Positions 62,447-64,000 of a stretch of 64,000 nt of DNA are shown here, piece by piece. The translations under genes were made by a program, and so were the position numbers. A model generated the notes under the pieces. That model made no database searches and was not told the origin of the DNA. It saw only the letters and a list, made by a program, of their open reading frames with translations. Origin of the DNA: Paenibacillus sp. cl123 (GTDB lineage: Bacteria > Bacillota > Bacilli > Paenibacillales > NBRC-103111); contig NZ_FMYY01000002.1 in NCBI RefSeq assembly GCF_900101595.1, positions 372,001-436,000 on the forward strand. The letters are read 5' to 3'. Positions within the stretch are counted from its first letter, which is position 1, and each line of letters begins with the position of its first letter.

Positions 62447-62613
62447 CTTCAGAGCGGAAATGCTTGGTCGGCTTAACATGTCATCCAAGCTGAGAACGCT
62501 GGAAATGGGGGACATGGTCACGGTCCCGCTGCTGCGGTGACATCAGGATAACGCGTCTAAACCTGGCGATCCCTCCGGTAAGGAAACAGGGTCATGTACA
62601 AACGGCGCAAATG

Positions 62614-62671
62614 GGTAAAAGAAGCCCGCACACAAATTTCCCGATGCCAGCGGAAATTTCTAGTGCGGGCT
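62614..62671 (-). terminator. Terminator of a small minus-strand transcript
   Basis: On the minus strand AGCCCGCAC pairs with GTGCGGGCT and GAAATTTCC with GGAAATTT, followed by CTTCTTTT. The TAG of the small frame at 62670-62753 is inside the first arm. Confidence 0.7.
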
Positions 62672-62753
62672 ATTTGCGCTGGATAGGAGGAACGCTTCGG
62701 ACTTCTTGCCATACCGCCGGATTGTTGTAGGGCCTCCAGTCATCGGGCGGCAT
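62670..62753 (-). CDS. Possible 27-residue peptide gene
   Basis: ATG at 62753, 27 codons, TAG at 62670. The peptide begins MPPDDWRPYNNPAVWQEV and ends PPIQRK: tryptophan- and proline-rich, with no repeats, in a stretch that otherwise holds no gene (62447-62949). A well-formed terminator overlaps the stop, so something is transcribed leftward here. The ribosome site (GTGAGCTGG) is weak, so the transcript could instead be a non-coding RNA. Not recognised. Confidence 0.4.
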   Translation of the reverse strand: MPPDDWRPYNNPAVWQEVRSVPPIQRK

Positions 62754-62949
62754 TCCAGCTCACAGGCTTCTTCTTGATTCGTAAGGAGCCAAGATGAAGC
62801 AGAACAACTTTCGTCCATGGGACAAGCATTTTGGACGGAAAGGTTGCGTCGCGGAAGGTGCGATGTTATGGTATGATTCTCGTAGAAGACAGGGAATTCC
62901 GCAGCGGCAGCATTGTGAAAACATGTATTTATCAGGGAGCGAATAACGT

Positions 62950-64000
62950 TTGAAAACTCTTATTATCGCCGAAAAACCCGATATGGGGCGCAATATCGCC
63001 GCAGCAATCGAGCCGAAGGCGAAAAATCAGCGAACCTATATCGAGGGAGAACGCTATGTGATCACGTGGGCGATCGGACACCTCATCGGGCTGGCTGAGC
63101 CTGATTTGTATGAGGAGCGCTATAAGAAATGGAATTTTAACGATCTGCCCATCATTCCGGACAAATTCAAGCTTGTGCCGAATCCGCGGACGAAGGATCA
63201 GCTGAAGGTCATCAAGGAACTGGCCCAGCGCTGCGACGCCATAGTTAATGCTTGTGACGCCGGGCGCGAGGGACAGCATATTTTTTCCCTGATCCAGCGG
63301 CATCTGAAGCTGAAGCAGCCGGTGAAACGGCTCTGGATCTCGGACCTCACGCCCGAAACGATCCGCAAGGGCTTTGCCGAGCTGCGCGATGGGGCGGAGT
63401 TCGACCCGCTGACGCGGGCAGCCAAGGCGCGCAGCGAAGCGGACTGGCTGATCGGCATGAACGGCTCGCGCGCTTTTACGACGAAGCATCGGGAGCTGTT
63501 GTCGGTCGGCCGTGTGCAGACGCCGGTGCTTGCGATCCTCTACGACCGCCAGAAGGAGATCGAAGCTTTCCAGTCGGCCACCTATTATGAGGTGGAGGCA
63601 TGGTTTGCCCAAGAGCCCACCGAGTACCGCGGCTTGTGGCAGGGAGAGCGGCTGACCGACAAGGAGAAGGCCGAGGCGATCGCAGCCAAGGTGAAGGGCA
63701 AGCCCGGCCGGATCGACAGCTATGAGGTGAAGGATACCCGGGAATATCCGTTCAAATTGTACGATCTGACGCTGCTGCAGCGTGAAGCGAACGCAAAGTT
63801 CGGCTTCTCGGCCAAAAAGACGCTTGATCTTGCACAGGCGCTGTATGAGAAACATAAGGCGATCAGCTACCCGCGGACCAACTCGAACTATGTGACGGAG
63901 CAAAATGTGCCCGAAATGCACCGCACGCTGGAGCAGCTGAAGCGGACAGACTACGCGCAGCTTGCGGAGCAGGCGGACAAGAAGCTGGTGCATACGGGCA
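62950..64000 (+). CDS. Second DNA topoisomerase III-type enzyme, 3' truncated
   Basis: 350 codons visible, open to the window end. TTG start at 62950 with AGGGAG (62934-62939) ten bases before it. TOPRIM start KTLIIAEKPDMGRNIAAAIE, acidic motif VNACDAGREGQHIF, RSEADWLIGMNGSRAFTT and catalytic Tyr307 in AISYPRTNSNYVT. It differs from the TopB at 25230-27383 throughout; for example the motif GREGE reads GREGQ, and the TOPRIM loop is shorter. Either can relax DNA; this divergent paralogue may be dispensable or linked to mobile DNA. The C terminus (zinc ribbons or not) is outside the window. Confidence 0.9.
   Translation, partial: MKTLIIAEKPDMGRNIAAAIEPKAKNQRTYIEGERYVITWAIGHLIGLAEPDLYEERYKKWNFNDLPIIPDKFKLVPNPRTKDQLKVIKELAQRCDAIVNACDAGREGQHIFSLIQRHLKLKQPVKRLWISDLTPETIRKGFAELRDGAEFDPLTRAAKARSEADWLIGMNGSRAFTTKHRELLSVGRVQTPVLAILYDRQKEIEAFQSATYYEVEAWFAQEPTEYRGLWQGERLTDKEKAEAIAAKVKGKPGRIDSYEVKDTREYPFKLYDLTLLQREANAKFGFSAKKTLDLAQALYEKHKAISYPRTNSNYVTEQNVPEMHRTLEQLKRTDYAQLAEQADKKLVHTG

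Overview
The window looks like chromosome of an endospore-forming Firmicute, most probably a Paenibacillus or close relative. The reasons are KapB, a Spo0E-type phosphatase and a YhcN/YlaJ sporulation lipoprotein, the bacillithiol-linked YtxJ, HelD, strong AGGAGG ribosome binding sites, frequent TTG/GTG starts and fairly GC-rich coding sequence. I saw no rRNA, tRNA, CRISPR array, intact insertion sequence or prophage. A 5'-truncated thioredoxin-like gene opens the window and a 3'-truncated topoisomerase III closes it.

Layout. 0-6 kb: kapB, a membrane histidine kinase and a LuxR-type regulator, then a Gfo/Idh/MocA oxidoreductase, a TRIC-type channel, an unknown gene and a sporulation lipoprotein. 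6-11 kb: a self-contained stress module (OmpR-type regulator, kinase, ABC ATPase, two ABC-2 permeases) resembling lantibiotic or cell-envelope-stress transporters. The same 11-bp-spaced TTTAAAC direct repeat lies before the regulator and before the transporter. 11-18 kb: an orphan response regulator, Spo0E, a YodB-like redox repressor with its operator, purT, an AIM24 protein, a YiaA-type membrane protein, a phosphoesterase, ytxJ and an esterase. 18-24 kb: one 1745-residue signalling protein (degenerate kinase, ATPase, helical repeat, GAF, histidine kinase).

24-32 kb: a TIGR01777 epimerase, topB, a methyltransferase/nitrilase/GNAT operon, an MFS exporter and a Cu/Zn SOD lipoprotein. 32-43 kb: a minus-strand block with a RavA-like MoxR ATPase, a ViaA-like VWA protein, a 1863-residue secreted protein built of about 16 calcium-type cadherin-like repeats, and a TPR glycosyltransferase. 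43-46 kb: glutathione peroxidase, a three-cysteine LarE and a D-2-hydroxyacid dehydrogenase.

46-48 kb is an accessory islet. Two AT-richer small genes (RibD-like reductase, DUF1801 protein) flank decayed remains of a uvrA-like gene and a WYL-domain regulator. 48-57 kb: a PadR regulator with a DUF2269 protein, a cation diffusion facilitator, helD with a structured leader, an unlisted 48-residue gene, fumC, a sugar-phosphate isomerase-like protein and a TetR regulator. 57-64 kb: nrdI-nrdE-nrdF behind a probable NrdR box pair, a MATE exporter, a possible 27-codon gene with its own terminator, and a second topoisomerase III.

I did not find a demonstrably new system. The best leads are the pseudokinase signalling giant, the giant repeat protein with its glycosyltransferase and MoxR/VWA neighbours, the helD leader structure, and two small genes that are easy to miss.
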